Below are positions 4,302 to 11,120 of a stretch of 13,340 bases of DNA, piece by piece. The stretch comes from F23-B02 sp963620985. GTDB lineage: Bacteria; Bacillota; Clostridia; Oscillospirales; Oscillospiraceae. The notes beneath the pieces were generated by a model. It ran no database searches. It was not told the DNA's origin and saw only the letters and a program-made list of their open reading frames with translations. The stretch lies in NCBI GenBank assembly GCA_963620985.1, contig CAVFCI010000055.1, positions 1 through 13,340 of the forward strand, given 5' to 3'. A program made the position numbers and the translations under genes. Positions within the stretch are counted from its first letter, which is position 1; each line of letters begins with the position of its first letter.

Positions 4302-6962
4302 TTATTTATCCAGCGCGTTCATGCGGTACAGGAATGTGACGACCTGTGCGCGGGTAGCTGCGCCTGCGGGGCTGAAGGCGGTTGCGCTGGTGCCGCTGGT
4401 GATGCCGTTTTCATATGCCCAGAGTATCGCCGAGTATGCAAAGTAGCTTGAGGGCACGTCATTGAAGGGGTTGAAGCCGCCGCAGACCGGTCTGTCGAGA
4501 TAGCGCCAGAGGAATACGACGAACTGCGCGCGCGTGACCGTCCGATCGGGCGCGAAGTGCGTATCGTCAACGCCGGTGGTTATGCCCTTTTCGGCAGCCC
4601 AGAGCACGGCCTCGGTGTAGTAAGCGCCGCTTTTTACATCGGCAAAGCCGCTGACGCTGCCGTACGGCTGGGGCTTACCGGCGAGCCTCCAGAGGAAGGT
4701 GACGACCTGTGCGCGGGTGCATACGCCGTCGGGATTGAAGGTCGTGGCGGTCGTGCCGTTTGTTATGCCGCTCTGCGCCGCCCAGAGGATCGCGTCGGTG
4801 AAGTAGACGTGCCTGCCCTGCGCGTCGATATCCGTAAAGGGATTTGCAGCGCCGCAGACCGTGCACACGCCGTTGACGAAATTATGGCCGAGCTGACGCA
4901 CATAGCTTGCCTCGAATTTTTCCGAGCAGCTCTTGCACTCGAATATCGTATAGCCGCTGGCCGAGCAGGTCGGCGCGACGACGGTGGTCTTGTAGTCGTG
5001 AACGTGGTTATCATAGCTCTCCCACACGAGCGAGCCGCCGAAGCTCTCGCCCTTGTGCTCGCCCCACTTCGTGCCGTTTGCCGGATACACGATGGTGGTC
5101 GAAACGCCGGAGAAGGCGTTCGCTGCGACCGAGCCGAGCTCGCCGGAGATGTTTATGTAGTCGATCTTCGCACCCGAGGGGAATGCGTTGTTCTCAAGGA
5201 CAAGACTGCGGCAGTCAAGCGTAACGGACTTCAGGCCGGTGCAGCCGTAAAATGCGTTCTGGCCGATGACAAGGCTCTCGGCGCGGTTATATATGACCAG
5301 CTCGCGCAGCGCGGTGCAGCCGGAGAAGGCCTTGGCCTGAAGCGTCATGGAGCTTCCGCCGTAGCTGCCGTCGTCCTTGACGAAGAAGGCTTCGAGCGCG
5401 GTGCAGCCCGCGAAAAGCGAGGCGGGGACCAGCGTAAGACCGGAGGGCAGCTCGGCGTAGGCAAGCTGCCGGCAGGCGTAGAACGCGCCCTCGCCGAGGT
5501 TTGACACGCTCTTGGGAACGGAGATGCTCTTTATCGCCGTGCCCGCAAAGGCGTAGCTGCCGACGCTCGTGCAGCCGGAGGGGATGCCGATGACCGACAG
5601 TGCCGAGCAGCCGCGGAAGCACTCGCTTCCGATGACCTTCACGCCGTCGATGCCCTCGATATCGCTCAGCGCGGTGCAGCCGTAGAACGCGCCGCTGCCG
5701 AGGAGACGGAGCTCGGAGTCTATCTCGACCGATTTGAGGCCTTTAAGCTCCGCAAAGGCGTAGTTGCCGACGGTTTTCACGCCCGCGCCGAGAACAACGG
5801 ACTTTATCGACTCTGCGTAGCCGTACCACGGCGCTTCGAGACCGTCGGCTGTGTGGTAGTCGTTCATTTCGCCGCTGCCGCTTATGCGCAGAACGCCGGT
5901 GTCCTCGTTCAGGCTCCATTTGAGGTTCTCGCCGCATTCGCCGCGGATGGTCGTGTCCTTCCACTGGGCGTAGACGGTCATGTCCTTCGTGATGATCGTC
6001 GAGGAGCTTATCTTATTGCCGCCTGCGGGCGCATCGTACCAGCCGAGGAAGCGGAAGCCGTCGTACACCGGCGTGGGCAGAGTGCCCGTCGAGCCGTCCG
6101 CCGAGGCGTAGACGTATTTGGTATCGCAGCTGCCGCCGTTGGGGTCGAGCGTTATGCGCGGCAGCGACTTCCACTGCGCGTAGATGGTGCAGTCGTCGCT
6201 GAATTTATAGCTGCTTGTTATCTTCGTGCCGCCGGAGGCCGCGGTGTACCAGCCGAGGAAGGCGTAGCCCTCGCGTGTCGGGGTCGGCAGCGAGCTCACC
6301 GTGCCGTCTGCGGAGACATAAGCGTTTGCCTCGGTGCAGCTGCCGCCGTTGGGGTCGAGCTTCACCGTCAGAAGTCCCGGGCCGCCGCCGGATTTGTTGG
6401 TTATGTACCAGATCTTCGTTATATTCGCAATGACGGCCTCCTGCGAGCCGCGGTTCTGTGCGTTCCAGCTCGCGGAGAGCTTTATGCGCTTTGCAGCCGT
6501 GCCCGGGTCTGCGCAGTAGAAGGTATCGGAGGCTGCGTCGTAGTCGGTCAGCAGCACCGCGTGCGGGAGGCTGCCGTCGTATATCTCAACGCCCTCGGGG
6601 TGCTTGTCGAGCATCGCCAGCAGCGCCGACTTCTTCGCGGCGGTGCTCATGCCCGAGTAGCTTGCCGTACCGACGGTCATGCCGCCGTAGCTGAAGTTGT
6701 TGTTCAGGCCGACGCCCTCCAGCCACGCAGCCGACTTGATCGAGGACTCGGTGATGCTCTCCCAATTCGCGTTGCCGTCGATGATCGCGCGGCGGCGCAG
6801 CATCATGACCGCCGAGGTCAGCGTGCATTTGCCGCTGCCGCTCTGCATGAGGAACACCTTGTCGTCATTTATCGTTGCAGCCAGTGCCGTGACCGCCATC
6901 GCAGGCAGCATGGTGAGCACCAGCGTTAACACCAGTATCATGCTAAGTATACGTTTTTTCAT
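4302..6962 (-). CDS. Secreted C39-like cysteine peptidase with InlB-type repeats, BspA-type LRR and three SLH domains
   Basis: This 886-residue multidomain surface protein starts at the ATG at 6960-6962, whose N-terminus MKKRILSMILVLTLVLTMLP is a classic signal peptide (1-29). Residues 33-185 resemble a C39-like papain-fold peptidase: Gln40, Cys46 (GKCTLTSA), His134 (PHAVLLTDYD) and Asp152 (DPGT). Two InlB/Listeria-Bacteroides repeats follow (about 199-265 and 270-335, each with LDPNGGSC, GWYxAxxGG and YAQW). A BspA-type leucine-rich region spans about 340-640 (AFYGCTALSDI, AFSGCTALREL and similar). A short Cys-rich repeat (HVHDY, CKSC, CTVCG) covers 652-703, and three SLH domains cover 708-880. 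Substrate or ligand is unknown. A 918-codon reading from 7058 is rejected because it begins at a TTG that is the -35 box. AAGGAA lies about 15 nt upstream of the start, an unusually long spacing. Confidence 0.87.
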   Translation of the reverse strand: MKKRILSMILVLTLVLTMLPAMAVTALAATINDDKVFLMQSGSGKCTLTSAVMMLRRRAIIDGNANWESITESSIKSAAWLEGVGLNNNFSYGGMTVGTASYSGMSTAAKKSALLAMLDKHPEGVEIYDGSLPHAVLLTDYDAASDTFYCADPGTAAKRIKLSASWNAQNRGSQEAVIANITKIWYITNKSGGGPGLLTVKLDPNGGSCTEANAYVSADGTVSSLPTPTREGYAFLGWYTAASGGTKITSSYKFSDDCTIYAQWKSLPRITLDPNGGSCDTKYVYASADGSTGTLPTPVYDGFRFLGWYDAPAGGNKISSSTIITKDMTVYAQWKDTTIRGECGENLKWSLNEDTGVLRISGSGEMNDYHTADGLEAPWYGYAESIKSVVLGAGVKTVGNYAFAELKGLKSVEIDSELRLLGSGAFYGCTALSDIEGIDGVKVIGSECFRGCSALSVIGIPSGCTSVGSYAFAGTAIKSISVPKSVSNLGEGAFYACRQLAYAELPSGLTLVPASLFAGCTALEAFFVKDDGSYGGSSMTLQAKAFSGCTALRELVIYNRAESLVIGQNAFYGCTGLKSVTLDCRSLVLENNAFPSGAKIDYINISGELGSVAANAFSGVSTTIVYPANGTKWGEHKGESFGGSLVWESYDNHVHDYKTTVVAPTCSASGYTIFECKSCSEKFEASYVRQLGHNFVNGVCTVCGAANPFTDIDAQGRHVYFTDAILWAAQSGITNGTTATTFNPDGVCTRAQVVTFLWRLAGKPQPYGSVSGFADVKSGAYYTEAVLWAAEKGITTGVDDTHFAPDRTVTRAQFVVFLWRYLDRPVCGGFNPFNDVPSSYFAYSAILWAYENGITSGTSATAFSPAGAATRAQVVTFLYRMNALDK

Positions 6963-7029
6963 CGGTCTTTCGTTCGTTCCTTCCGTGTGTTTGCCTGCCG
7001 CCGCGCAGAAAAAACGCCGCAGCGATGTA

Positions 7030-7058
7030 ATTATAGAACAAAACGTCCCGTCAATCAA
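7030..7058 (-). promoter_or_regulatory. Promoter of the C39-like SLH gene
   Basis: On the minus strand, TTGATT (-35, 7053-7058) and a perfect TATAAT (-10, 7030-7035) are separated by 17 bp. The start of transcription would be near 7023, giving a 5' leader of about 60 nt before the ATG at 6962. The leader contains a GC-rich run (GCTGCGGCG ... CGCGGCGGC) that may fold. Confidence 0.8.
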
Positions 7059-7079
7059 GGAATTTCAAAGAAAGTTAAC

Positions 7080-7271
7080 TTTTTAGAGGCGCACGGACGC
7101 AGCTGCGGATACGCTTATTGCGGTGTCCCGACCTGAAACAATGGAGGAAACCATAACGTTTCACTTCCCGAAGGTGCAGTGCAAACTTTGCCCGCACCGA
7201 AATCGGCGCACCTTGCCTTCCCCTTACGAAGTTCGAGGGGAAGGTGTCGGCGACAGCCGACGGATGAGGTG
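7080..7271 (+). repeat. Left arm of a large inverted-arm copy of the repeat family
   Basis: The conserved end is at 7088-7123, with TTTTTAGA just outside it and TGTCCCGAC inside. The arm continues with AACGTTTCACTTCCCG, then a pyrimidine/purine hairpin (CCTTCCCCTTACGAAG against GAGGGGAAGG) and a second hairpin with GCCGACGGATGAGGTG. The same modules recur, inverted, at 7504-7697. Its small ORFs also occur in other copies of the repeat and are not genes. Confidence 0.75.
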
Positions 7272-7503
7272 GTTATCAAATCATTTGCCGTCAGGCAAAC
7301 ACATATTTATCTGAAACGTATTAATTTAATCGGCAGAAAAAATGAGAGCACAGATTTTGAGGTCTGCGCTCTCGTTTTGCGTCTGATATTGAATTTTAGT
7401 TCCGAAGCGGCGGAAAATTTAAAATGAAGCGTTGATTCAAGCTTCCTCAAAAAACGTAACATGTATTCCATAACAAGGTTGCGGCTTACGCCGCGATTTC
7501 ATG
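7272..7503. other. AT-rich centre between two inverted repeat arms; no gene
   Basis: This 230-bp segment is clearly more AT-rich than the surrounding genes. It holds the terminator-like hairpin at 7337-7377, a small palindrome (TTTGCCGTCAGGCAAA) and a GCGGCTTACGCCGC hairpin near 7484-7497. No convincing ORF or RNA gene is present. It may be the original intergenic DNA, split from its neighbours by arms inserted on both sides. Confidence 0.5.
7337..7377 (-). terminator. Terminator-like hairpin downstream of the MFS-LOG pair
   Basis: The 11-bp stem pairs fully on the minus strand when one G:U is allowed (GAGAGCGCAGA / TCTGTGCTCTC, 8-nt loop) and is followed by ATTTTTTCT. On the plus strand the same position is an A.C mismatch, so the minus orientation is favoured. 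The nearest upstream minus-strand gene is the LOG-family gene, 450 bp away, with repeat arms in between. Confidence 0.65.
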
Positions 7504-7697
7504 AACACCTCATCCGTCAGCCTTACGGCTGCCCACCTTCCCCTCGTAATAAGGGGAAGGCATGAGACTGGCGCAATTTTTAAGATGCTGCAACAAACAT
7601 TGCACCGCACTCGTGGGAGGCGAAACGTATTTGTTTATTCCAATGTTTCGATACCGTGCACCAGCAATATGCGTATCCGTAGGCGCGTCAAAGCGCC
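7504..7697 (-). repeat. Right arm of the large inverted-arm repeat copy
   Basis: Read inward from the right, the conserved end is 7661-7697 (GGCGC complement at 7693-7697), then CGATACCGTGCAC, the AACGTTTCG-like segment (CGAAACGTATTTG on the plus strand) and the CCTTCCCC-type hairpin at about 7531-7562. It ends in CACCTCATCCGTC, the inverse of GACGGATGAGGTG in the left arm. The two arms could pair over about 180 bp with mismatches. Confidence 0.7.
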
Positions 7698-7823
7698 TGT
7701 AAAAAACCGCACACATTGAGCTATCAGCTATCAGCTGTCAGCTCTCAGCTTGCTGCGGTTTCCGCAGCACCCTCGATACCGTGCAACCGCAATATGCGTA
7801 TCCGTAGCTGCGTCAAAACGCCA
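7698..7823 (-). repeat. Single diverged unit of the 136-bp tail repeat
   Basis: It holds the same modules as the tandem array at 2460-2868: A-run, 7-bp repeats of the AGCTATC type (7720-7750), the hairpin TGCTGCGG/CCGCAGCA (7751-7769), CCCTCGATACCGTGCA and a conserved end (7787-7822). The terminal hairpin is reduced to one arm (minus strand TGTGCGG followed directly by TTTTTT), so it has probably lost terminator function. Its outer tip lies one base from the LOG stop codon. Confidence 0.7.
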
Positions 7824-8402
7824 TTAAACGTAGTCGGTGAGCCGGCGGAGGCTGCCGGTACGGGGGACGTAGTGCGCAAGGCAGTCCATGGCCTGCTGCG
7901 GCGTTTCGGCGACGGAGTACAGCGACAGGCAATTTTTCGACATGAAGCGCCGCGCCGCAAGCTCCTCGAGCATGCGCAGCATCGCATCGTGCGCACCGAG
8001 CGTGTTGAGCAGCACTATTGCGCGGTCGTCGCGGCCAAGCTGCTTCAGCGTAAGCAGCTCGAAAAACTCCTCGAGCGTGCCGATGCCGCCGGGCAGGACG
8101 ATGCATGCGTCGGAATTATCCTGCATCAGCTGCTTGCGCTCGCGCATGGTCTCGGTGAAGATCATGCGGCTGCACTCGGGGTACAGTATGCCGGGCTCAT
8201 CGAAAAATCGCGGCGCTATGCCGACTATCTGCCCGCCGCAGCTGTGCACTCCGCGGGCGCACGCGCCCATGAGCCCCTCCGCGCCGCCGCCGAACACGAT
8301 CGAGTCGCCGTTTTTGCCTATCAGCTCGCCGAGCGCCTCGGCCTCGGCGTAATAGCGCTCATCCAGCTCGCGGCCGGACGCGCCGAAAATACATATCTTC
8401 AT
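7824..8402 (-). CDS. LOG-family (TIGR00730-type) Rossmann-fold nucleotide phosphoribohydrolase-like protein
   Basis: This 192-residue protein has a Rossmann-like N-terminus (MKICIFGASG), GGGAEGLMG at 38-46, the MRERK segment at 86-90, and the diagnostic PGGIGTLEE at 104-112, where the Glu residues take part in catalysis. Characterised relatives release free base from nucleoside 5'-monophosphates (cytokinin activation in plants, nucleotide turnover in bacteria). The bacterial substrate is often unknown and cannot be read here. Its ATG shares one base with the MFS stop (TGATG), with GAGGAG about 11 nt upstream inside the MFS gene, so translation is probably coupled. The stop TAA is one base from a repeat end. 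Confidence 0.85.
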   Translation of the reverse strand: MKICIFGASGRELDERYYAEAEALGELIGKNGDSIVFGGGAEGLMGACARGVHSCGGQIVGIAPRFFDEPGILYPECSRMIFTETMRERKQLMQDNSDACIVLPGGIGTLEEFFELLTLKQLGRDDRAIVLLNTLGAHDAMLRMLEELAARRFMSKNCLSLYSVAETPQQAMDCLAHYVPRTGSLRRLTDYV

Positions 8403-9736
8403 CAGTCTTCAAGCTCCTCAAACGCTTCAAGGCCGCGCTTGGCCTCGGGCTTATTGTCGCCGTGCCGCACGAAGAGCATCGTCACGAAGCTGAGCGCGAC
8501 GAACACGGCGGCATAGGGAAACAGCACCGTGTAGCTTATATGCCGCATCAGCGAGCCCGCGGCGATCGGGGTCACGACCTGCGCGACCATCGAGAAGGTG
8601 TAGTAATAGCCGGTGAATCTGCCGATATCCGAGCCGCGGCACATCTCGACGACCATCGGCAGGGAGTTTACGTTTATCGCCGCCCACGCAAGTCCGACGA
8701 GGGCAAAGACGATGAACATTATAAGGTTTATGCTGCTGTAGGCCGTTGTCAGGAAGTAGCCCAGCGCAAAGCAGGTCGTCAGCAGGATGATGCCTGCCAT
8801 GATCGTGCGCTTTCTGCCGACCTTGGAGGCGATGATGCCGATGGGTATGTAGCTGATGACCGCGCCGCCGGTGGCAATGAGCAGGCAGGTCGATGCGCCG
8901 CCCAGCGCCTGACCCATGACCTGGCTGACGTAGGTCGTAAACCATGTCTCGACCGCGTTGTAGCCGATAAACCACAGGCAGATCGACGACAGCAGGAAGA
9001 TAAGGCTTTTCTTTACGGGCTTGGGCAGGGTCTCGTTGCCGCTGCCGTCGTCCTCGGCAAGGTTCCACTCTGGGTGCTTGCTCTCAAGCTCGCGCTGCTC
9101 GGCGACGAGCTTGGGCTCCTTGATCGTCAGAAACAGTATGGCGACCGAGACGAACATGATCGCGGACACGACCATGAACAGCGGCTGATAGTTGACGTGG
9201 GAGAGCCCCTCGACCTTGCTGTTGGGGTACATGACCGCCGCTACGCCGAGGTAGACAACGCCGCCGAGCGCACCCATGAGGTTTATTATCGCGTTGCCCT
9301 TGCTGCGCAGGGGCTTGGGCGTGATGTCCGGCATCAGGGCGACCGCGGGGGAGCGGTATGTGCCCATGGCGACCAGCAGCAGGCCGAGCACGACCACAAA
9401 GGACGCGGTCTTGAACCCGCTCGGCGCGGCGGCATAGCTGTTGTCGATCAGCGGCAGCAGGTTCATGAGTATGATCGCAAGACCCGTGCCGAACAGGACA
9501 AAGGGCATGCGCTTGCCGATGCGCGTGTTCGTCCTGTCAGATATCGCGCCGAACAGCGGCAGCAGGAACAGCGCCAGCACGTTGTCGGCGGCCATGATCG
9601 CGCCGGAATACGTCTCGTTGAGATGGAAGGTATTTGTCAATATCAGGGGGACGATGCTGTTATACATCTGCCAGAACGCGCAGATGGACAGGAACGCAAA
9701 GCCTGTCAGTATGGTGCGTTTGTTGTCAAGCTTCAT
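8402..9736 (-). CDS. MFS transporter, SLC45/glycoside-cation symporter-like
   Basis: This is a 444-residue membrane protein with about 12 predicted spans. Motif-A-like sequence GAISDRTNTRIGKRMPF (63-79) lies between spans 2 and 3, as in SLC45-type and GPH-type sugar transporters. A hydrophilic central loop (about 207-243, rich in Glu/Lys) separates two six-helix halves, and VGLAWAAINVNSLPMV (347-362) is typical of the SLC45-like group. A sugar or glycoside with H+ or Na+ is the likely substrate class; the exact one is unknown. The start is the ATG at 9734-9736, with AGAGGAG about 8 nt upstream. A longer GTG start at 9766 would lie between the -10 box and the expected transcription start. It is first in a two-gene unit with the LOG-family gene. 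Confidence 0.85.
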   Translation of the reverse strand: MKLDNKRTILTGFAFLSICAFWQMYNSIVPLILTNTFHLNETYSGAIMAADNVLALFLLPLFGAISDRTNTRIGKRMPFVLFGTGLAIILMNLLPLIDNSYAAAPSGFKTASFVVVLGLLLVAMGTYRSPAVALMPDITPKPLRSKGNAIINLMGALGGVVYLGVAAVMYPNSKVEGLSHVNYQPLFMVVSAIMFVSVAILFLTIKEPKLVAEQRELESKHPEWNLAEDDGSGNETLPKPVKKSLIFLLSSICLWFIGYNAVETWFTTYVSQVMGQALGGASTCLLIATGGAVISYIPIGIIASKVGRKRTIMAGIILLTTCFALGYFLTTAYSSINLIMFIVFALVGLAWAAINVNSLPMVVEMCRGSDIGRFTGYYYTFSMVAQVVTPIAAGSLMRHISYTVLFPYAAVFVALSFVTMLFVRHGDNKPEAKRGLEAFEELED

Positions 9737-9767
9737 TCTCCGCTCTCCTCTAATTCGTTGTGCCACG

Positions 9768-9776
9768 ATTATAACA
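9768..9776 (-). promoter_or_regulatory. Extended -10 promoter of the MFS-LOG operon
   Basis: The minus strand reads TGTTATAAT: a perfect TATAAT (9768-9773) with the TGn extension. No good -35 box is seen at 17 bp, which the extended -10 may offset. The leader to the ATG at 9736 would be about 25 nt. Confidence 0.7.
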
Positions 9777-9799
9777 TACCGCTCCCTAAATTAACAGGG

Positions 9800-9955
9800 T
9801 TTTTTGGAGGCGCTTTTAGTCTGCACCTATACGGATATTGCGGTGTCCCGGTGTCGAAGTTGCTGCGGAAACCGCGGCGCTGAAGCGCCAGCTGAGAGTG
9901 GAGAGCTGATAGCTAATAGCCGAAGGTGTGCGGCAAGGCCGCACGGATTTTTACA
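9800..9955 (+). repeat. Tail-type repeat unit in plus orientation
   Basis: The conserved end is at 9809-9843 behind a T-run and GGA. It is followed by TGTCCCGGTGTCGAAG, the hairpin TGCTGCGG...CCGCGGCGCTG, 7-bp repeats (AGCTGATAGCTAATAG), and a terminal hairpin with T5. This is the reverse-oriented equivalent of one 136-bp unit of the array at 2460-2868, with a different terminal hairpin sequence. Confidence 0.75.
9928..9952 (+). terminator. Terminator-like hairpin inside the repeat unit
   Basis: The 7-bp stem GTGCGGC / GCCGCAC (loop AAG) is followed by GGA and TTTTT. No plus-strand gene lies upstream, so it has no obvious transcript to end; it belongs to the repeat module. The 3-nt gap before the T-tract weakens it. 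Confidence 0.4.
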
Positions 9956-10242
9956 GGCGCATTTAGTCTGCACCTATACGCTTATTGCGGTGTCCCGACC
10001 AAAAGTATTGGCATAAACCATAGTATTTCGCGCCCCGCGAGTGCAGTTCAAGTTTTATCAGCACCGAAATCGGCGCCCCCTGCCTTCCCCTTACTTCGAG
10101 GAAAAGGCTTGGTGCGGTGCAGTATTTGAGCTGCTGCAACAAACATTACTCCGCACTTGCGGGAAGCGAAACGTTACGGTTTATTCCATTGTTTCGATAC
10201 CGTGCACCCGCAATAAGCGTATAGGTGCAGACTAAATGCGCC
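9956..10242. repeat. Complete 287-bp fold-back element with perfect 35-bp inverted ends
   Basis: The left end (9956-9990) and the right end (10208-10242) are exact reverse complements over 35 bp, starting GGCGCATTTAGTCTGCACC and continuing TATACGCTTATTGCGG. The similarity continues imperfectly for another 40 bp (ATAAACCATAGTATTTCG against ATAAACCGTAACGTTTCG). The interior has the CCTTCCCCTTAC / GAGGAAAAGG hairpin remnant and no credible ORF. Immediate flanks (TTTTTACA, AGTGAAAAA) show no clear target-site duplication. It has the form of a MITE-like non-autonomous element. Confidence 0.85.
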
Positions 10243-10252
10243 AGTGAAAAAG

Positions 10253-10287
10253 TGACGAAAATGTAAGGAGATACGGCAAAAATGTAA
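10253..10287 (+). promoter_or_regulatory. Possible response-regulator site upstream of the BceAB-like genes
   Basis: TGACG-AAAA-TGTAA (10253-10266) is one mismatch from the pattern TNACA-N4-TGTAA that I recall as described for BceR-type regulators. A second TGTAA (10283-10287), in the context AAAAATGTAAGAAG, lies exactly 21 bp after the first (AAAATGTAAGGAG), two helical turns on the same face. The site is just upstream of a promoter with a poor -35 box, as for an activator-dependent promoter. The regulator itself is not in the window. Confidence 0.45.
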
Positions 10288-10320
10288 GAAGAATCGATGG
10301 TTTACGGGGAAGATATGCTG

Positions 10321-10326
10321 TACAAT
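10321..10326 (+). promoter_or_regulatory. -10 box of the bceAB-like operon
   Basis: TACAAT lies 30 nt upstream of the ATG at 10356. At 17 bp spacing the -35 position reads TGGTTT, a poor match to TTGACA, consistent with a promoter that needs an activator. Confidence 0.5.
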
Positions 10327-10355
10327 AGGTGCATAAGCTGACGGAGGTAAAAAGC

Positions 10356-11120
10356 ATGAGCATTTTAACTGTTGAAAATCTCAGGAAAGTATACAGCACG
10401 CGCTTCGGCGGGAATCAGGTCGAGGCGCTCAGGAACGTCAATTTCAGCGTCGAGGAGGGCGAGTACGTCGCCATCATGGGCGAGTCGGGCTCGGGCAAAA
10501 CGACGCTTTTGAATCTGCTGGCGGCGCTGGACAAGCCCACGGACGGCACGGTGCTGCTCGACGGCATGGATCTTGGCAGGATAAAGGAGCAGGATGCCGC
10601 GACCTTCCGCCGCGACAACCTCGGCTTCGTGTTTCAGGAGTTCAACCTGCTGGACACCTTCACGCTTCAGGACAACATAATGCTGCCGCTGGTGCTCGCG
10701 GGCAAGAGCTATGACGAGATGAGCTCGCGCCTGCTGCCGATAGCAAACGAGCTCGGCCTTGAGCCGCTGCTGAAAAAATACCCCTACGAGGTCTCCGGCG
10801 GCCAGAAGCAGCGCGCCGCCGTTGCGAGGGCGCTTATAACGAGCCCGCGTCTTATCCTTGCCGACGAGCCGACGGGTGCGCTCGACTCCAAGAGCACCGA
10901 CGAGCTGCTTGACCTGTTCGGGCAGATAAACAAAAAGGGTCAGACCGTACTCATGGTAACGCACTCGGTGAAGGCCGCGTCCCGCGCACAGCGCATACTG
11001 TTTATCCGCGACGGCGAGGTGTTCCACCAGCTCTACCGCGGCGAGAGCAGCGACGTGCAGCTTTATCAGAAGATATCCGACACGCTGACTATTATTGCAT
11101 CGGGCGGTGAGGTAAAATGA
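10356..11120 (+). CDS. bceA: ABC transporter ATP-binding protein, BceA type
   Basis: This 254-residue ATPase has Walker A GESGSGKT (42-49), Q-loop Gln94, signature VSGGQ (146-150), Walker B LILADE with catalytic Glu171, D-loop GALDS and switch His203. It resembles the MacB/LolD/BceA class that works with FtsX-type permeases. BceAB exporters recognise cell-envelope antibiotics and peptides such as bacitracin and also signal to a partner histidine kinase. The start is the ATG at 10356-10358, preceded by GGAGGT at 7 nt. A longer GTG start at 10329 is rejected because it is only 3 nt after the -10 box. The stop overlaps the permease start (ATGA). The drug or peptide cannot be predicted from sequence. 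Confidence 0.88.
   Translation: MSILTVENLRKVYSTRFGGNQVEALRNVNFSVEEGEYVAIMGESGSGKTTLLNLLAALDKPTDGTVLLDGMDLGRIKEQDAATFRRDNLGFVFQEFNLLDTFTLQDNIMLPLVLAGKSYDEMSSRLLPIANELGLEPLLKKYPYEVSGGQKQRAAVARALITSPRLILADEPTGALDSKSTDELLDLFGQINKKGQTVLMVTHSVKAASRAQRILFIRDGEVFHQLYRGESSDVQLYQKISDTLTIIASGGEVK

Noticed and set aside
5853..6929. A 358-codon open frame on the plus strand, and 4557-5504 likewise
   Set aside because: Both are antisense to the C39-like SLH gene, with Ala/Val/Arg-rich low-information sequence and no ribosome binding site noted.
6963..7058. N-terminal extension of the C39-like SLH protein to 7058
   Set aside because: The extension begins at a TTG that is the -35 box, contains the -10 box, and would place the signal peptide inside the protein.
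7123..7427. Small ORFs within the repeat arms (also 7501-7719, 9926-10235)
   Set aside because: They are made of repeat sequence, have no ribosome binding sites noted, and similar peptides appear only because the repeat recurs.
9737..9766. GTG start for the MFS gene at 9766
   Set aside because: It sits just downstream of the -10 box, before or at the expected transcript start. The ATG at 9736 has a good AGGAG at the right spacing.
8462..9883. A 473-codon open frame on the plus strand
   Set aside because: It is opposite the MFS gene and reads as a highly charged His/Asp/Arg-rich string with no membrane or domain signal, then runs into a repeat. It is an antisense shadow.
9800..10242. Integron attC-type cassette sites
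   Set aside because: The inverted ends lack GTTRRRY/RYYYAAC boxes, occur in both orientations, and no integrase is present.
10329..10355. GTG start for the ABC ATPase at 10329
   Set aside because: It is 3 nt after the TACAAT -10 box and lacks a ribosome binding site; the ATG at 10356 has GGAGGT 7 nt upstream.
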